Source: Nitrospira sp.
GTDB taxonomy: Bacteria; Nitrospirota; Nitrospiria; Nitrospirales; Nitrospiraceae
Direction: 5' to 3'
Length of the DNA: 64,000 nucleotides
Assembly: GCA_022843785.1 (NCBI GenBank)
Contig: JALHMZ010000003.1
Span: forward strand, 1-64,000
Under the pieces are notes generated by a model that saw only the letters and a program-made list of their open reading frames with translations, was not told where the DNA came from and ran no database searches. A program made the position numbers and the translations under genes. This document shows, piece after piece, positions 52,362-62,224 of the stretch; within the stretch, counting starts at the first letter, position 1, and every line of letters starts with the position of its first letter.

Positions 52362-53999
52362 ATGATGGTTCTGTCCAAATCTATGCCAAGTCTCGACATG
52401 AGAACAGCAGTGGTGTCTCGTATGGCGATCATCATGTTCCTGGCAGTGCTGTTCACCGCCGCTCAGCTCCATGCGGAGACTTTTTATGTGGCGTGCGACA
52501 CCGGGGATGATGCGAATGACGGTGTCAGTGAACTGCATGCGTGGAAGTCGGTGGCTAAGATTGCCAGGTTCGAATTCATGAACGGTGACAGGATTCTGTT
52601 CAAGAGAGGATGCGTCTGGGAGGACGTGTCCATCAAGATCACGCGATCTGTGGAATTGGGGGCCTACGGGGATGCCGCAGCGCTTCCGCAGTTGATCGGC
52701 GCCGCTCACGTTCGGATTTGGTCCAAGCCTGATGCAAGAGGCGTTGTGTACACGTTTCGGGCCATCGAACCGGGAGTTCCGAGCATCAAGGAGGTTCTGA
52801 TTGTCTACGATGCCAAACACAACCGGTTCTATCAAAAGGTTCGTACCCTCGAATCGCTCGATGGTCCGGGCAAGTTCTTCCATGACCCCGGGAGCAATGG
52901 GTTGCATGTCTTTCCTCTTGACGGCGCAGATCTTCAGCGGGATATGCTCGTTTCGAGCAGGCCTCATGTGCTGGAACTCCAACCGGTCAATGTCGACAGA
53001 GTGGTGGTTGACGGACTGCACCTCTCCTTTGCGAATGAGTACGCGATCGGTTTCTGGTATCAGTTGTCTGGAACCAGAAATGGCTCAATCAGAATCGTGA
53101 ACTGCATCTTTTCCGGCAACGCCTATCAGGCGATCCATATCGGGGGAACGAACACATTCAGGGGTGTCGATATCACAAACAACACCATCACCGCGAACGG
53201 ACATGAAGGTATCTATATCGGCTACGTCAAGGGCAGTGAGGAAGGGGAAGTCGTGACCGGCATGCTGAGAATCAGCGGTAACACAATCGGAGGCCTGGGA
53301 TTCGGTTGGCGCTCTGAGGGTCCTGGTTCTGCCGCCAACGGCGAGGGGATCGACATTAAGAAGGGTGTGGCGGCTGCGACTATCGATCACAACATCATCA
53401 CCGATTTGACCGGGATGTATGGCATTGGCGTGCAATCCTCGAACGCGATCATCGAGCAGAATACGATCCGGAATATCCACATGAGTGATGCTCCGCCCGA
53501 TTCCGGTATCGCAGGGATCGTGGTTGATGCCAATGAGAGCAAAGGACCGACGGTCGTCAGGGGCAACAGGGTGGATGTCCGGAGTGCGAACGGAATTGCG
53601 ATACGAGGCCATGGGGACCGGAAGCCGAGATTCGAGATTTACGACAACGAGATCTCGGTGGAGGAACCCTATTTCCCCTTCGCCTTCACCTCGCAGAATG
53701 TCACAAATACGGTCATTAGGAACAACCGGACCAGGGGAGGGAGGGCGGGATTGTGGGTTCAGAAAGCCTGCTGCCCGCCAGCCAATGTCGAATTTCACGG
53801 CAACGACGCCCGCGGCGTGTCGGTTCCATTCCTGGCGGCTCAGAATCTTTCGGCGGGAGTGCGTATGTATGAGAACGTATTTTGTGTGATGGTCGCGGTG
53901 GATGCCGGTCAGAGAGCCGCCATTCCGCAGAACACATTTTCGAGCGATTGCGCCTCTTCGAATACTCCTGTTCCCCCTCAGCAGCGTTATATCCCGTAG
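52362..53999 (+). CDS. secreted right-handed beta-helix protein
   Basis: 545 aa; the true start may be one of several in-frame ATGs up to 52401. Signal helix MAIIMFLAVLFTAAQLHA. The body opens TFYVACDTGDDANDGVSELHAWKSVAKI, an opening common in secreted pectate-lyase-like proteins (DG-S---AWKS). It then shows NNTITANGHEGIYIG, ISGNTIGGLG and NTIRNIHM repeats of parallel beta-helix coils. It may bind, cleave or epimerise the polysaccharide made by the cluster. No catalytic residues can be assigned. Confidence 0.75.
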   Translation: MMVLSKSMPSLDMRTAVVSRMAIIMFLAVLFTAAQLHAETFYVACDTGDDANDGVSELHAWKSVAKIARFEFMNGDRILFKRGCVWEDVSIKITRSVELGAYGDAAALPQLIGAAHVRIWSKPDARGVVYTFRAIEPGVPSIKEVLIVYDAKHNRFYQKVRTLESLDGPGKFFHDPGSNGLHVFPLDGADLQRDMLVSSRPHVLELQPVNVDRVVVDGLHLSFANEYAIGFWYQLSGTRNGSIRIVNCIFSGNAYQAIHIGGTNTFRGVDITNNTITANGHEGIYIGYVKGSEEGEVVTGMLRISGNTIGGLGFGWRSEGPGSAANGEGIDIKKGVAAATIDHNIITDLTGMYGIGVQSSNAIIEQNTIRNIHMSDAPPDSGIAGIVVDANESKGPTVVRGNRVDVRSANGIAIRGHGDRKPRFEIYDNEISVEEPYFPFAFTSQNVTNTVIRNNRTRGGRAGLWVQKACCPPANVEFHGNDARGVSVPFLAAQNLSAGVRMYENVFCVMVAVDAGQRAAIPQNTFSSDCASSNTPVPPQQRYIP

Positions 54000-54073
54000 G
54001 AGGGCGGCGAAAGGATCGGAAGCAGGCAACTCGAGTGCAACAGGGAATAATGTTTTCCAGACGGATAGACTGA

Positions 54074-55918
54074 ATGTGCGGAATAGCGGGAATTGTGTCC
54101 TATCACTACGCGGCGCTCGACGTCGATCGCGCTGAACTGCGGCGCATCCGGGATGCCATGGCCGCCCGTGGTCCCGATGGTTGCGGTGAATGGTTCTCAG
54201 CGGACAACCGCGTCGGGTTGGGTCACAGGCGATTGGCGATCATCGATCTTGCGGAGCGGGCTGCGCAGCCCATGGCGAGCGCGGACGGCCGGCTCGTGGT
54301 CACGTTCAACGGAGAGATTTACAACTACCGGATGCTGCGGGGGAAGCTCGAATCCAAAGGCTACGTCTTTCGTACCGAGTCCGATACCGAGGTGCTGCTG
54401 CATCTGTATGCGGACAAGGGAGAGGCGATGGTCGAGGACCTGCGCGGCATGTTCGCGTTCGGTCTGTGGGACAGCCGGAAAAGCGCATTGTTCCTCGGGA
54501 GGGACCCCTATGGCATTAAGCCGCTGTATTATGCCGACGATGGTTGGACATTGCGATTTGCGAGCCAGGTCAAGGCGCTACAAGCCGGAGGATGCATCTC
54601 ACGCGATCCCGATCCGGCGGGACATGTCGGCTTTTACCTCTTCGGGAGCGTCCCGGAACCCTACACGATATGGCAGGATATCAGAGCGGTGCCGGCAGGT
54701 TCGACCCTGTGGGTGGACAGGATCGGCGCATCTGAACCGAGACGATACTTCTCCCTGGCCCGTGTCTATCGCGAGGCAGAGGCTCACCCGTTACGGTTGG
54801 ACGAAGTCGAACTTCAGCGGTTTGCGCGGGAGGCCTTGCTCGATTCGGTACGGCACCATCTGACGGCGGACGTGCCGGTCGGCGCATTTCTCTCCGCGGG
54901 CATCGACTCGGGTTCGCTGGTCGGATTGATGCGTGACGCGGGTCAGACGGACATTCAGACCGTGACGTTGACCTTCTCGGAGTTTGTCGGCAAGCCCGGT
55001 GACGAAGCTCCGCTTGCGGAGCAGGTGGCCAAGCAGTTCGGGACCCGCCATACGACGAGAATCGTCACTGAGTCGGAATTTCGTGAAGATATGCCGCGCA
55101 TTCTGGCCGCGATGGACCAGCCGAGCATCGACGGCATCAACACCTGGTTTGTCAGTAAGGCGGCTCGCGAACTTGGCTTGAAGGTCGCCGTCTCAGGTAT
55201 CGGGGGGGATGAATTACTAGGCGGCTATCGCTCGTTCGACAGGATTCCCGCCTTGGTCCGGCGGCTGGCCATTCCATCTTATTTTCCGTTTCTTGGTCCT
55301 CTGGCTCGAACCCTCGGCCAGCAGGTGTTCGCGGGTCCCTTCACGGTGCATCCAAAAGCATTGAGCCTGTTGGAATATGGCGGAACGTATCCGGGAGCAT
55401 ACTTGCTGATTCGCGGCCTCTTTATGCCGGGTGAACTCCATAAGGTGTTGGACAAGGACTTGGTCCTGGAAGGTCTCAGGCGCTTGCAGCCCCTCAACCA
55501 TATCGGAGAAGTCCTGGCCCCTGATCCCGGCACGGCCCGCAGTCGTGTTGCGGTGTTGGAGTCGGGACTGTACCTGCGCAATACGCTGCTACGCGATGCC
55601 GATTGGGCCAGCATGGCGCATTCACTGGAAGTTCGCACGCCATTGGTGGATTCGCATCTTGTGAAGAGGCTCTCGCCGGCCCTTGTCTCGTGCAAAGCCG
55701 CTCAAGCCAAGGATCTGCTGGCTCAAAGCCCGACCCTGGGTCTTCCAGAGCCGATCCGCGCAAGAGTAAAAACTGGTTTTACCACGCCGGTGATGGAATG
55801 GATCGCCGGCGATCCGGCATTCCGAACGGAAAACAGGGCGGAGACTCCCATGGGTGCGCACGAGCCGTCCCGATGGACCAGACGCTGGGCGCATCACGTG
55901 GCCTCGGTGGCAGTCTAA
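54074..55918 (+). CDS. asparagine synthase-type amidotransferase of the exosortase/EPS cluster
   Basis: 614 aa. The N-terminal class II glutaminase domain starts MCGIAGIV (Cys2 nucleophile) with RLAIIDL and FNGEIYNY. The synthase domain has the pyrophosphatase loop FLSAGIDSGSLV and SGIGGDELLGGYRSF. Such AsnB-like proteins accompany exosortase loci and are thought to amidate sugar carboxylates rather than aspartate; that role is inferred from context. asnB-GT-exosortase are spaced 9 and 6 bases apart. Confidence 0.88.
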   Translation: MCGIAGIVSYHYAALDVDRAELRRIRDAMAARGPDGCGEWFSADNRVGLGHRRLAIIDLAERAAQPMASADGRLVVTFNGEIYNYRMLRGKLESKGYVFRTESDTEVLLHLYADKGEAMVEDLRGMFAFGLWDSRKSALFLGRDPYGIKPLYYADDGWTLRFASQVKALQAGGCISRDPDPAGHVGFYLFGSVPEPYTIWQDIRAVPAGSTLWVDRIGASEPRRYFSLARVYREAEAHPLRLDEVELQRFAREALLDSVRHHLTADVPVGAFLSAGIDSGSLVGLMRDAGQTDIQTVTLTFSEFVGKPGDEAPLAEQVAKQFGTRHTTRIVTESEFREDMPRILAAMDQPSIDGINTWFVSKAARELGLKVAVSGIGGDELLGGYRSFDRIPALVRRLAIPSYFPFLGPLARTLGQQVFAGPFTVHPKALSLLEYGGTYPGAYLLIRGLFMPGELHKVLDKDLVLEGLRRLQPLNHIGEVLAPDPGTARSRVAVLESGLYLRNTLLRDADWASMAHSLEVRTPLVDSHLVKRLSPALVSCKAAQAKDLLAQSPTLGLPEPIRARVKTGFTTPVMEWIAGDPAFRTENRAETPMGAHEPSRWTRRWAHHVASVAV

Positions 55919-55927
55919 GGTGAGAAG

Positions 55928-57043
55928 ATGACTCGTAGTATCCGCATTCTGGCATTGATCACCGATGGGTTCGGCGGACAGGGAGGAATCTCACAGTACA
56001 ACCGCGACCTGTTGACTGCCTGGTCCGGTGTTGACGCGGTGGGGGAGATTGTCGTCGTCCCCCGTGTCGGGCAGGCCGAGCCGGGGGCGTTGCCGGCTCG
56101 CGTACGGCAATTGCCGCCGGTATTCAACAGAGTCGGCTATGCCTCCTATTCCGTCGGCGTGGCTGCGACGAAGGGGCCATTCGATCTGGTGTTTTGCGGA
56201 CATATCGCACATGCCGCCCTGGCCGCCGCCATTGCGGGGAGGCTCAAGGTACCGCTGTGGTTACAATTGCACGGGATTGATGCCTGGACCTGCCCCCGCC
56301 CGCTCATACGCTGGGGAGTGGAACAGTCCGCTCTGGTGACGGTCGTCAGTCGATATACGAAACGCCGGTTTCTCAAGTGGGCGAACATACGGCCGGAACA
56401 GGTACGGGTGTTGCCGAACACCGTGAGCGATCGATTCTCACCCGGACCGAAGTCCGAGGCTATCCTAGAGTCGTATGGTCTTCAAGGGAAGCGGATCATG
56501 CTGACGGTGTCTCGAATCTCAACTCATGATCGCTACAAGGGGCACCATCGCGTGCTCACCGTGATGCCGGACCTGCTTCGTAAGTTTCCGGATCTCGTCT
56601 ATGTGGTGGCCGGCGAAGGAAACGGCCGGGAGCAGCTGGAACGCCTTGCGCTGGAACAGGGCGTCGCCGCCCATGTAAGGTTTATCGGAAGGATCGACGA
56701 CGCGCAACTTCCTGACTTGTACCGTACAGCCGATGTCTTCGTCATGCCGAGCACAGAGGAGGGGTTCGGAATCGTTTTTCTCGAGGCCATGCGATCGGGT
56801 ATCCCGGCGATCGGCGGCAATGAAGACGGCAGCATGGACCCTCTCCGTGACGGCACCGTAGGATATGCCGTGTCCTGTGACAACAGGGGTGAGTTACTCG
56901 ATGCAATCCAGTCGGCGCTGGAGAGACCACGGATCGGCATACGTCACGCCGATCTTTTTAGCTTCTCCGAATTTTCCAAGCATTGTGCAGGCCTGGTGGG
57001 TCATTGTTTGGCGCAAGCCGATCACAGAAATGAGCAGGTGTAG
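55928..57043 (+). CDS. GT4-family glycosyltransferase
   Basis: 371 aa, GT-B fold. It opens IRILALITDGFGGQGGISQYNRDLL, with donor-site motif VMPSTEEGFGIVFLEAMRSGIPAIG (EX7E type) and LTVSRISTHDRYKGHHRVL. It most likely adds one sugar to the lipid-linked repeat unit. The exosortase gene begins 6 bases downstream. Confidence 0.9.
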   Translation: MTRSIRILALITDGFGGQGGISQYNRDLLTAWSGVDAVGEIVVVPRVGQAEPGALPARVRQLPPVFNRVGYASYSVGVAATKGPFDLVFCGHIAHAALAAAIAGRLKVPLWLQLHGIDAWTCPRPLIRWGVEQSALVTVVSRYTKRRFLKWANIRPEQVRVLPNTVSDRFSPGPKSEAILESYGLQGKRIMLTVSRISTHDRYKGHHRVLTVMPDLLRKFPDLVYVVAGEGNGREQLERLALEQGVAAHVRFIGRIDDAQLPDLYRTADVFVMPSTEEGFGIVFLEAMRSGIPAIGGNEDGSMDPLRDGTVGYAVSCDNRGELLDAIQSALERPRIGIRHADLFSFSEFSKHCAGLVGHCLAQADHRNEQV

Positions 57044-57049
57044 AAAGCC

Positions 57050-58603
57050 ATGGTGACGATTTATCTTGTCTCGCTGTTCGCTCCGCTTGCCGCCTTGTGG
57101 TTCGGGCATCCGGCTGCCATGGAGTGGCTGGTCGGTCAATGGAGCTCGGAAGAATACAGTCATACATTCCTGATCCCCGTGGTCGGGGCGTACATGATGC
57201 TCCTGAGTCAGTCATCTCAAGACCGGACCGATGCGAGATCCCGGTATTGGGGAATCGCTCTGTTGGTGTCGTCGGTGCTCCTGCTCCTGCTGGCGTACTA
57301 CGGCAATATGGTCAGTCTCTATGGCTTCAGTCTCTTGTTGATGACCTACGGGATCTTCCTGGTGTTGGCGGGATGGGAAGCTGCGAAGAAAAATTGGGCT
57401 GCCCTCGTGCTCCTGCTGTTTACCGTGCCGTTGCCCACGGTGTTGTTTAAAAACCTGTCCGGTTCTCTGCAGCTTATTTCCTCTGGTTTTGGCGCGTGGA
57501 TGATCGAGATGTTCGGCATCACCGTTCATTTGGAGGGCAACGTTATCGACATCGGCACGATGCAGTTGCAAGTCGTCGAGGCCTGTAGCGGGCTGCGGTA
57601 CCTGTTGCCGCTGACAGCCCTTGCCTATATCGTCGCGGTGTTCCGGGGGGCGTCGCTGGTCAGAGGTCTTGTGCTGTTGGTTGCGGCTGCGCCGATCACC
57701 ATCGCCATGAACAGCTTCAGAATCGCGCTCACGGCGGTATTTTCCGAATACGTCGGGATCAATACTGCGGAAGGATTTCTCCACGATTTCGAGGGTTGGG
57801 TCATCTTTTTCCCGGCCTTGGGACTCCTTCTGCTGCTCAACTGGGCCATGTCGAACATGGCCGGAGCGAACGATGAAGGATCCGATTGGAAGATTGTCCC
57901 GCCGGGCGGTTTTGTAAATCCGCTGGCAGTCGAACGGCAATCATTGTCCACAGCGGGGCGACCGGCTCTCGTAGCCGTCATGGTGTTGATGATCGCCGTC
58001 GCCTGTATGCCTGCGCTGTTGCCCCAAAAGAAGATTCTCACTCCTTCACGGGAACAGTTTGCTCTCTTCCCGCTGGAGTTGCAGGAGTGGAAGGGCCAGC
58101 ATCAGCGTATGGACGTGGTCTATCGAAACGTGCTGCCCTGGAGCGACTATCTTCTGGCGAATTATTCCAAGCCCGGAGGAGGGTATGTGAATGTGTTTGT
58201 GCCCTACTTCCCCTCGCTCTACGAGGATTCCTATACCCATAACCCTGCGGTCTGCCTTCCGGGCAATGGGTGGGTCATCGAAGAGCAAGGCGTTAAGGAT
58301 TTGCCCGTACAGCGAGCGCAAGGCAAAATCGGTATCCGGATCAATCGTCTGATCGCGACTATCGATGGGAAGAAGCACGTGGTCTATTACTGGTTTCAGC
58401 ACAAGGGACGGGTTATCGCCAATGAGAGCATGGTGAAACCGGTACTGTTGTGGAACTCTCTGATGGAAGGGAGGACGGACGGCGCATTGGTCAGACTGAC
58501 GATCGGCATGGACAGTGTGTCCGATATGCCGGCCGCCGATGCTGCATTGGAAGAAATGGCCATGCAGATGCTGCAAGTACTCCCTCGGTTTGTGCCGAGC
58601 TAA
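57050..58603 (+). CDS. xrtD: exosortase fused to EpsI domain (XrtD-like)
   Basis: 517 aa. The N-terminal half has about eight membrane helices and the exosortase catalytic set: Cys179 in VVEACSGLRYL, Arg224 in MNSFRIAL and His245 in GFLHDFEGW. From about residue 320 a periplasmic EpsI-type domain follows (LQEWKGQHQRMDVVYRNVL, NVFVPYFPS). Exosortase D, specific for VPLPA-CTERM signals, is the likely class, since VPxPA proteins are encoded at 40326, 42836, 43667 and 46270. It would cut after the motif and release or anchor them through the exopolysaccharide machinery. Confidence 0.87.
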   Translation: MVTIYLVSLFAPLAALWFGHPAAMEWLVGQWSSEEYSHTFLIPVVGAYMMLLSQSSQDRTDARSRYWGIALLVSSVLLLLLAYYGNMVSLYGFSLLLMTYGIFLVLAGWEAAKKNWAALVLLLFTVPLPTVLFKNLSGSLQLISSGFGAWMIEMFGITVHLEGNVIDIGTMQLQVVEACSGLRYLLPLTALAYIVAVFRGASLVRGLVLLVAAAPITIAMNSFRIALTAVFSEYVGINTAEGFLHDFEGWVIFFPALGLLLLLNWAMSNMAGANDEGSDWKIVPPGGFVNPLAVERQSLSTAGRPALVAVMVLMIAVACMPALLPQKKILTPSREQFALFPLELQEWKGQHQRMDVVYRNVLPWSDYLLANYSKPGGGYVNVFVPYFPSLYEDSYTHNPAVCLPGNGWVIEEQGVKDLPVQRAQGKIGIRINRLIATIDGKKHVVYYWFQHKGRVIANESMVKPVLLWNSLMEGRTDGALVRLTIGMDSVSDMPAADAALEEMAMQMLQVLPRFVPS

Positions 58604-58650
58604 GTGCACATTTCCCATTTCTGAAAGAGCAGAGTTGCGCCGGCAGGATC

Positions 58651-60084
58651 ATGAAGATTCCCCATGACAGTCCAGGAGAGGAATTGCCTCAGGTTCAACC
58701 CGTCTGGTCGCTTGCCATGTGCATCCCCCGGACTGTGCGCTCCGGATTTCGCCAAGCCTGTGAATGGCTGGGATGGAATCGGCATGCCACTCCGAGACTA
58801 CATCTGGATTTCTTGTCGCTTGGGTTGACTCAGACCCTCGCGGCTCTCGGTCAGATCATCGGGGTCCGTCTTCTCACAGAGGTCATCTCACCCACAGTGT
58901 TCGGTGAAGTCACCCTCGTTGTAGGGATTTCTCTGCTTGCCACCTCAGTCCTTGTGAACCCCACCATGCAGGCCCTCTTGCGATATTACCCGGAGTTTGC
59001 GCAAGCGGGTGACGGATCATCGGTCGAGTGGATCGCGCTTCGACGTATTATGCAAAATGTATGGTTTGCCTTGCCGCTCTCCATCCCGCTCGCGATTCTT
59101 GGCTTGGTTGCAGGCTTGGTCAGCGCGGGCGTGCTCGGTCTCCTGTTCATTTTGACGACGGTTGACGGGATGCGACTGTTACGCACCACCGTGATGAATG
59201 CCACCAGGCAACATCACCGCTACGGAGTCTGGCAGATCGGAGAAGCATGGGGAAGACCGGTGTTGGCTTATGCGGCCACCATTTGGTGGGGAGTCCATGC
59301 AGAAGTTGTGTTGGGCGCCTTCATTGTGACCTCGTTGGCTCTCTATGGCGTCATGAGGTATTCGTCCGATTCGCGATCGACTGCGACCCCGTCCCGTGAC
59401 TTTAATAAGGATGATCTCCTGCGCAAGTTCCAGATCTATGGGTGGCCGCTCATTCCCTTGGGTTTAGTCGGCTGGATTTCGGGCATGGCGGATCGCTACA
59501 TGATCGGCGGCATGCTCTCAGCCGAGAACGTGGGCATGTATGCGGCAGCATATGGCCTGGCCAGCCGGCCCTTGTTGATGCTGTCGTCGATTGCCGAAAC
59601 GGCGATACGCCCCCCGTATTATTCAGCCATTGTCCGTAACGATCTGCTTGCGAGCCGGAAATACCTGACCGCATGGTTCGCGGTCGTATTCGCCGGCGGG
59701 ATAGCCGCATGTCTGCTCTTTGCCCTGTTCCACAAAGAACTGGCAGCGCTGTTGCTCGGCCCTCGTTTCAGGGAAGCCTCCTATCTCATGCCCTGGATCG
59801 CAGCCGGGTATGGCGTGCTTGCGCTCTATCATATTGCGGCGCGTGTTTGTCTGGGGCACGATGCTCCGCAAGCCGTTACCCTGACTGAAACAGCCGGAGC
59901 GCTTCTGGCGGTTGTCGTCGGATTCTTCTTCATCCAAGCCTATGGTTTGTGGGGCGCGGCCGTGGCCGTGCCTGTTTACTATGGTGTCCAGCTTTTGGGT
60001 TGCGTGTATCTTGCTGTTCGTTCGGTGCGTGCCAGGCGGGCGCATCAGGCCGTGCCTGCAACTCCAACCCTCATGGTGTCGTGA
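58651..60084 (+). CDS. polysaccharide flippase (Wzx-like)
   Basis: 477 aa from ATG 58651 with about 12 hydrophobic helices. FLSLGLTQTLAALGQIIGVRLLTEVISPTVFGEVTLVVGI and WPLIPLGLVGWISGMADRYMIGGMLSAENVGMYAAAYGLAS are the recognised blocks of the MOP/Wzx superfamily. It moves the lipid-linked unit across the inner membrane. Its stop overlaps the next start (GTGATG). Confidence 0.88.
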   Translation: MKIPHDSPGEELPQVQPVWSLAMCIPRTVRSGFRQACEWLGWNRHATPRLHLDFLSLGLTQTLAALGQIIGVRLLTEVISPTVFGEVTLVVGISLLATSVLVNPTMQALLRYYPEFAQAGDGSSVEWIALRRIMQNVWFALPLSIPLAILGLVAGLVSAGVLGLLFILTTVDGMRLLRTTVMNATRQHHRYGVWQIGEAWGRPVLAYAATIWWGVHAEVVLGAFIVTSLALYGVMRYSSDSRSTATPSRDFNKDDLLRKFQIYGWPLIPLGLVGWISGMADRYMIGGMLSAENVGMYAAAYGLASRPLLMLSSIAETAIRPPYYSAIVRNDLLASRKYLTAWFAVVFAGGIAACLLFALFHKELAALLLGPRFREASYLMPWIAAGYGVLALYHIAARVCLGHDAPQAVTLTETAGALLAVVVGFFFIQAYGLWGAAVAVPVYYGVQLLGCVYLAVRSVRARRAHQAVPATPTLMVS

Positions 60085-61085
60085 TGAGCCAAGTACGGGT
60101 CGGCATCGTCGGAGCAGGAGAGATAACCAGACTGGTGCACCTGCCGGTACTGAAGAGCTGCGCCGATGTGGACATTGCATGGATTGCAGACCTTGATGAA
60201 CGACGGGTGTGTGAGCTCGGACGGGCATTCGATGTCGAAAACCGGATCGTGTTGGATGGCCGGCTGCAAGTGCCGCCTTGTGATGTCGCACTCTTGGCGA
60301 CCCCGGTGTCTGCTCGTCGGCCCTATCTTGAGTATTTCGGGGATCGCGGCAGTGCGATTCTCACGGAAAAACCCTTCGCCTTATCACGTGAGGAGCATCA
60401 AAGTTTTATGAAGATTTGTGAGAAGAACCGGATTCACTGTGGGTACATGCGGCGGACATACGCGACGGTCCGCGCCCTGCGTCGGATTGTTCAAGAGCAG
60501 TGGTTCGGCCCGCTCAGGGGTATCCGCTATTCGGAGGGCGGACGGGTGTCGAAGACGGCCGGCGCCTCCAGGACGCTGGACATGAGTTACAAGCAAGGTG
60601 GAGGGGTGCTCAGGGATCTCGGTTGCCATGGCATTGATGTCTTGTTTTATATCACAGGTGCCTCCCGGTTCATCGTTACCACATCAACGATTGAGTGGGA
60701 CAACGAAACAGACCGCCAGGTTATCAGTGAGTTTGCCTTATCGGGTGTGGATCATCAGGCAAGCGAATACCCGGTTGAATTTGCAGTCAGTTGGCTCATG
60801 GATCACAGCAACCGCATCGTCTTCGAGTTCGATCATGTCAGGGTAAGAAGCGGGATAGAACCCGGTGCAGAGTTGGAAATCGCGTCGCTGTCGGATAAAG
60901 ATCTGTGGACCAGGCTGACTTTGGACATAAGCGGTGCCCGATCAAGTTATCAGGCATTTTTCCTGGAATGGCAGGATATTCTTGGCGCTTTCAGGACCGG
61001 ACAGCCGGGCGAATTGTCGGCTGAGAGCGCACTCTTGACCACCGCGCTTATTGACGATCTGTATCGTGTGGGAGGGGGCCGATAA
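60084..61085 (+). CDS. Gfo/Idh/MocA-family oxidoreductase
   Basis: 333 aa from ATG 60084. N-terminal Rossmann fold VRVGIVGAGEITRLVHLPVLK and the EKPFALS motif (Lys-Pro) of the family, then GGGVLRDLGCHGIDVLFYITG. Likely oxidises or epimerises a nucleotide sugar with NAD(P). It overlaps the next gene by one base, so the two probably act on the same sugar. Confidence 0.88.
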   Translation: MSQVRVGIVGAGEITRLVHLPVLKSCADVDIAWIADLDERRVCELGRAFDVENRIVLDGRLQVPPCDVALLATPVSARRPYLEYFGDRGSAILTEKPFALSREEHQSFMKICEKNRIHCGYMRRTYATVRALRRIVQEQWFGPLRGIRYSEGGRVSKTAGASRTLDMSYKQGGGVLRDLGCHGIDVLFYITGASRFIVTTSTIEWDNETDRQVISEFALSGVDHQASEYPVEFAVSWLMDHSNRIVFEFDHVRVRSGIEPGAELEIASLSDKDLWTRLTLDISGARSSYQAFFLEWQDILGAFRTGQPGELSAESALLTTALIDDLYRVGGGR

Positions 61086-62221
61086 TGCGTGTTGCGGTCC
61101 TCGGCGCCAATGGCCAGGTGGGAGCAGAACTGTGCCTGCTCCTGGCACGACAAGAGAAGATTGAAGTGGTTCCAGTCTGTCGGAACAGGATGGGGTCCGC
61201 GTTTCTTCGATTCAGCGGTCTGGCGTGCCGCCATGGAGATCCGGCCGATCCTCTGGAAGCCCATCGTCTGTTCGGCGACTGTGATGTGATCGTCAACCTT
61301 GCGCTGGTAAATTTGCAGAACTACCGTGAGGCCAGAGAACTCCACGATAATCTGATCGGCAATGTCGCTCGCTTCAGCAGACGGTCTGGTAGGCACATCT
61401 ACTTCAGCACCATGTCTGTCTACGGAGATGCTCGCATGCACGAGCGGATGGTATTTCCCAGTCTCTATGGCCAAGAGAAGGCTCGTTGCGAGAACGTTGC
61501 CAAAGTGGCTGGAGACAAATATGGACTCGACACGGTTATTTTTCGGCTTGGCCATGTCTGCGGTGAATTCCAGGGTATCACGCGGGAGATTCGTGACGGG
61601 ATCGCCCACCCTCCGGTTCCTGTGCCAGATCTCGACCGTGCATCGAATGTCGTGCATATGGCCACCATTGTGGATGCCATCGTGAAGGTCGCATCAGGAA
61701 CCGTCGCCCCCGGAACCTATGACCTCATGAACAGACCGCAATGGTCATGGAAAGAAGTGTTTGAGCATGAAGGCCGGCAGATCGGGCTCGCCCCGAGCTT
61801 TGCTGCCTGGCCTGAAACGTCGGACGCTGGTTTCAGAGCGATACTCTACCGCGGTGCCAGGGAAGGACTGATGGCGTTGGCGGGAAATCCCTTCGCCAGA
61901 AAGGCCAGCACAAGAGTGTTGGCGTTCTTGCCGCCCGAATGGTATCGGCGATTGAAGGCTCGTTATTCGATGAAGGCGGCGGCGGCGGACATCGCCAAAC
62001 TGATTCCGAGGCAGGAGCCGATGGACGCCGTCTTGCGAAAACCGATTGAGGGAAGATTTCTCGACGTATTGACTCCGACTGTCGATTTACTGCGACAGCC
62101 GGAATTTCGTCTCTCCGAGCGTGATGTAGCGGCAGTCTGGCCTGTAGATCTTCCTTTTTTCGAGGACGGACTCTTCAACGACAAGTCAAAGGGCCAAGAG
62201 ACCGTAAGGAAAGAAAGGTGA
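61085..62221 (+). CDS. NAD(P)-dependent sugar epimerase/dehydratase
   Basis: 378 aa extended SDR: MRVAVLGANGQVGAELCLLLA, DVIVNLALVN, IYFSTMSVYGDARMHE, and the YGQEKARCE YxxxK element. The C-terminal 130 residues exceed the common length and do not match a well-known family. Substrate not predictable. Single-base overlap with the preceding oxidoreductase gene. Confidence 0.85.
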   Translation: MRVAVLGANGQVGAELCLLLARQEKIEVVPVCRNRMGSAFLRFSGLACRHGDPADPLEAHRLFGDCDVIVNLALVNLQNYREARELHDNLIGNVARFSRRSGRHIYFSTMSVYGDARMHERMVFPSLYGQEKARCENVAKVAGDKYGLDTVIFRLGHVCGEFQGITREIRDGIAHPPVPVPDLDRASNVVHMATIVDAIVKVASGTVAPGTYDLMNRPQWSWKEVFEHEGRQIGLAPSFAAWPETSDAGFRAILYRGAREGLMALAGNPFARKASTRVLAFLPPEWYRRLKARYSMKAAAADIAKLIPRQEPMDAVLRKPIEGRFLDVLTPTVDLLRQPEFRLSERDVAAVWPVDLPFFEDGLFNDKSKGQETVRKER

Positions 62222-62224
62222 ATT

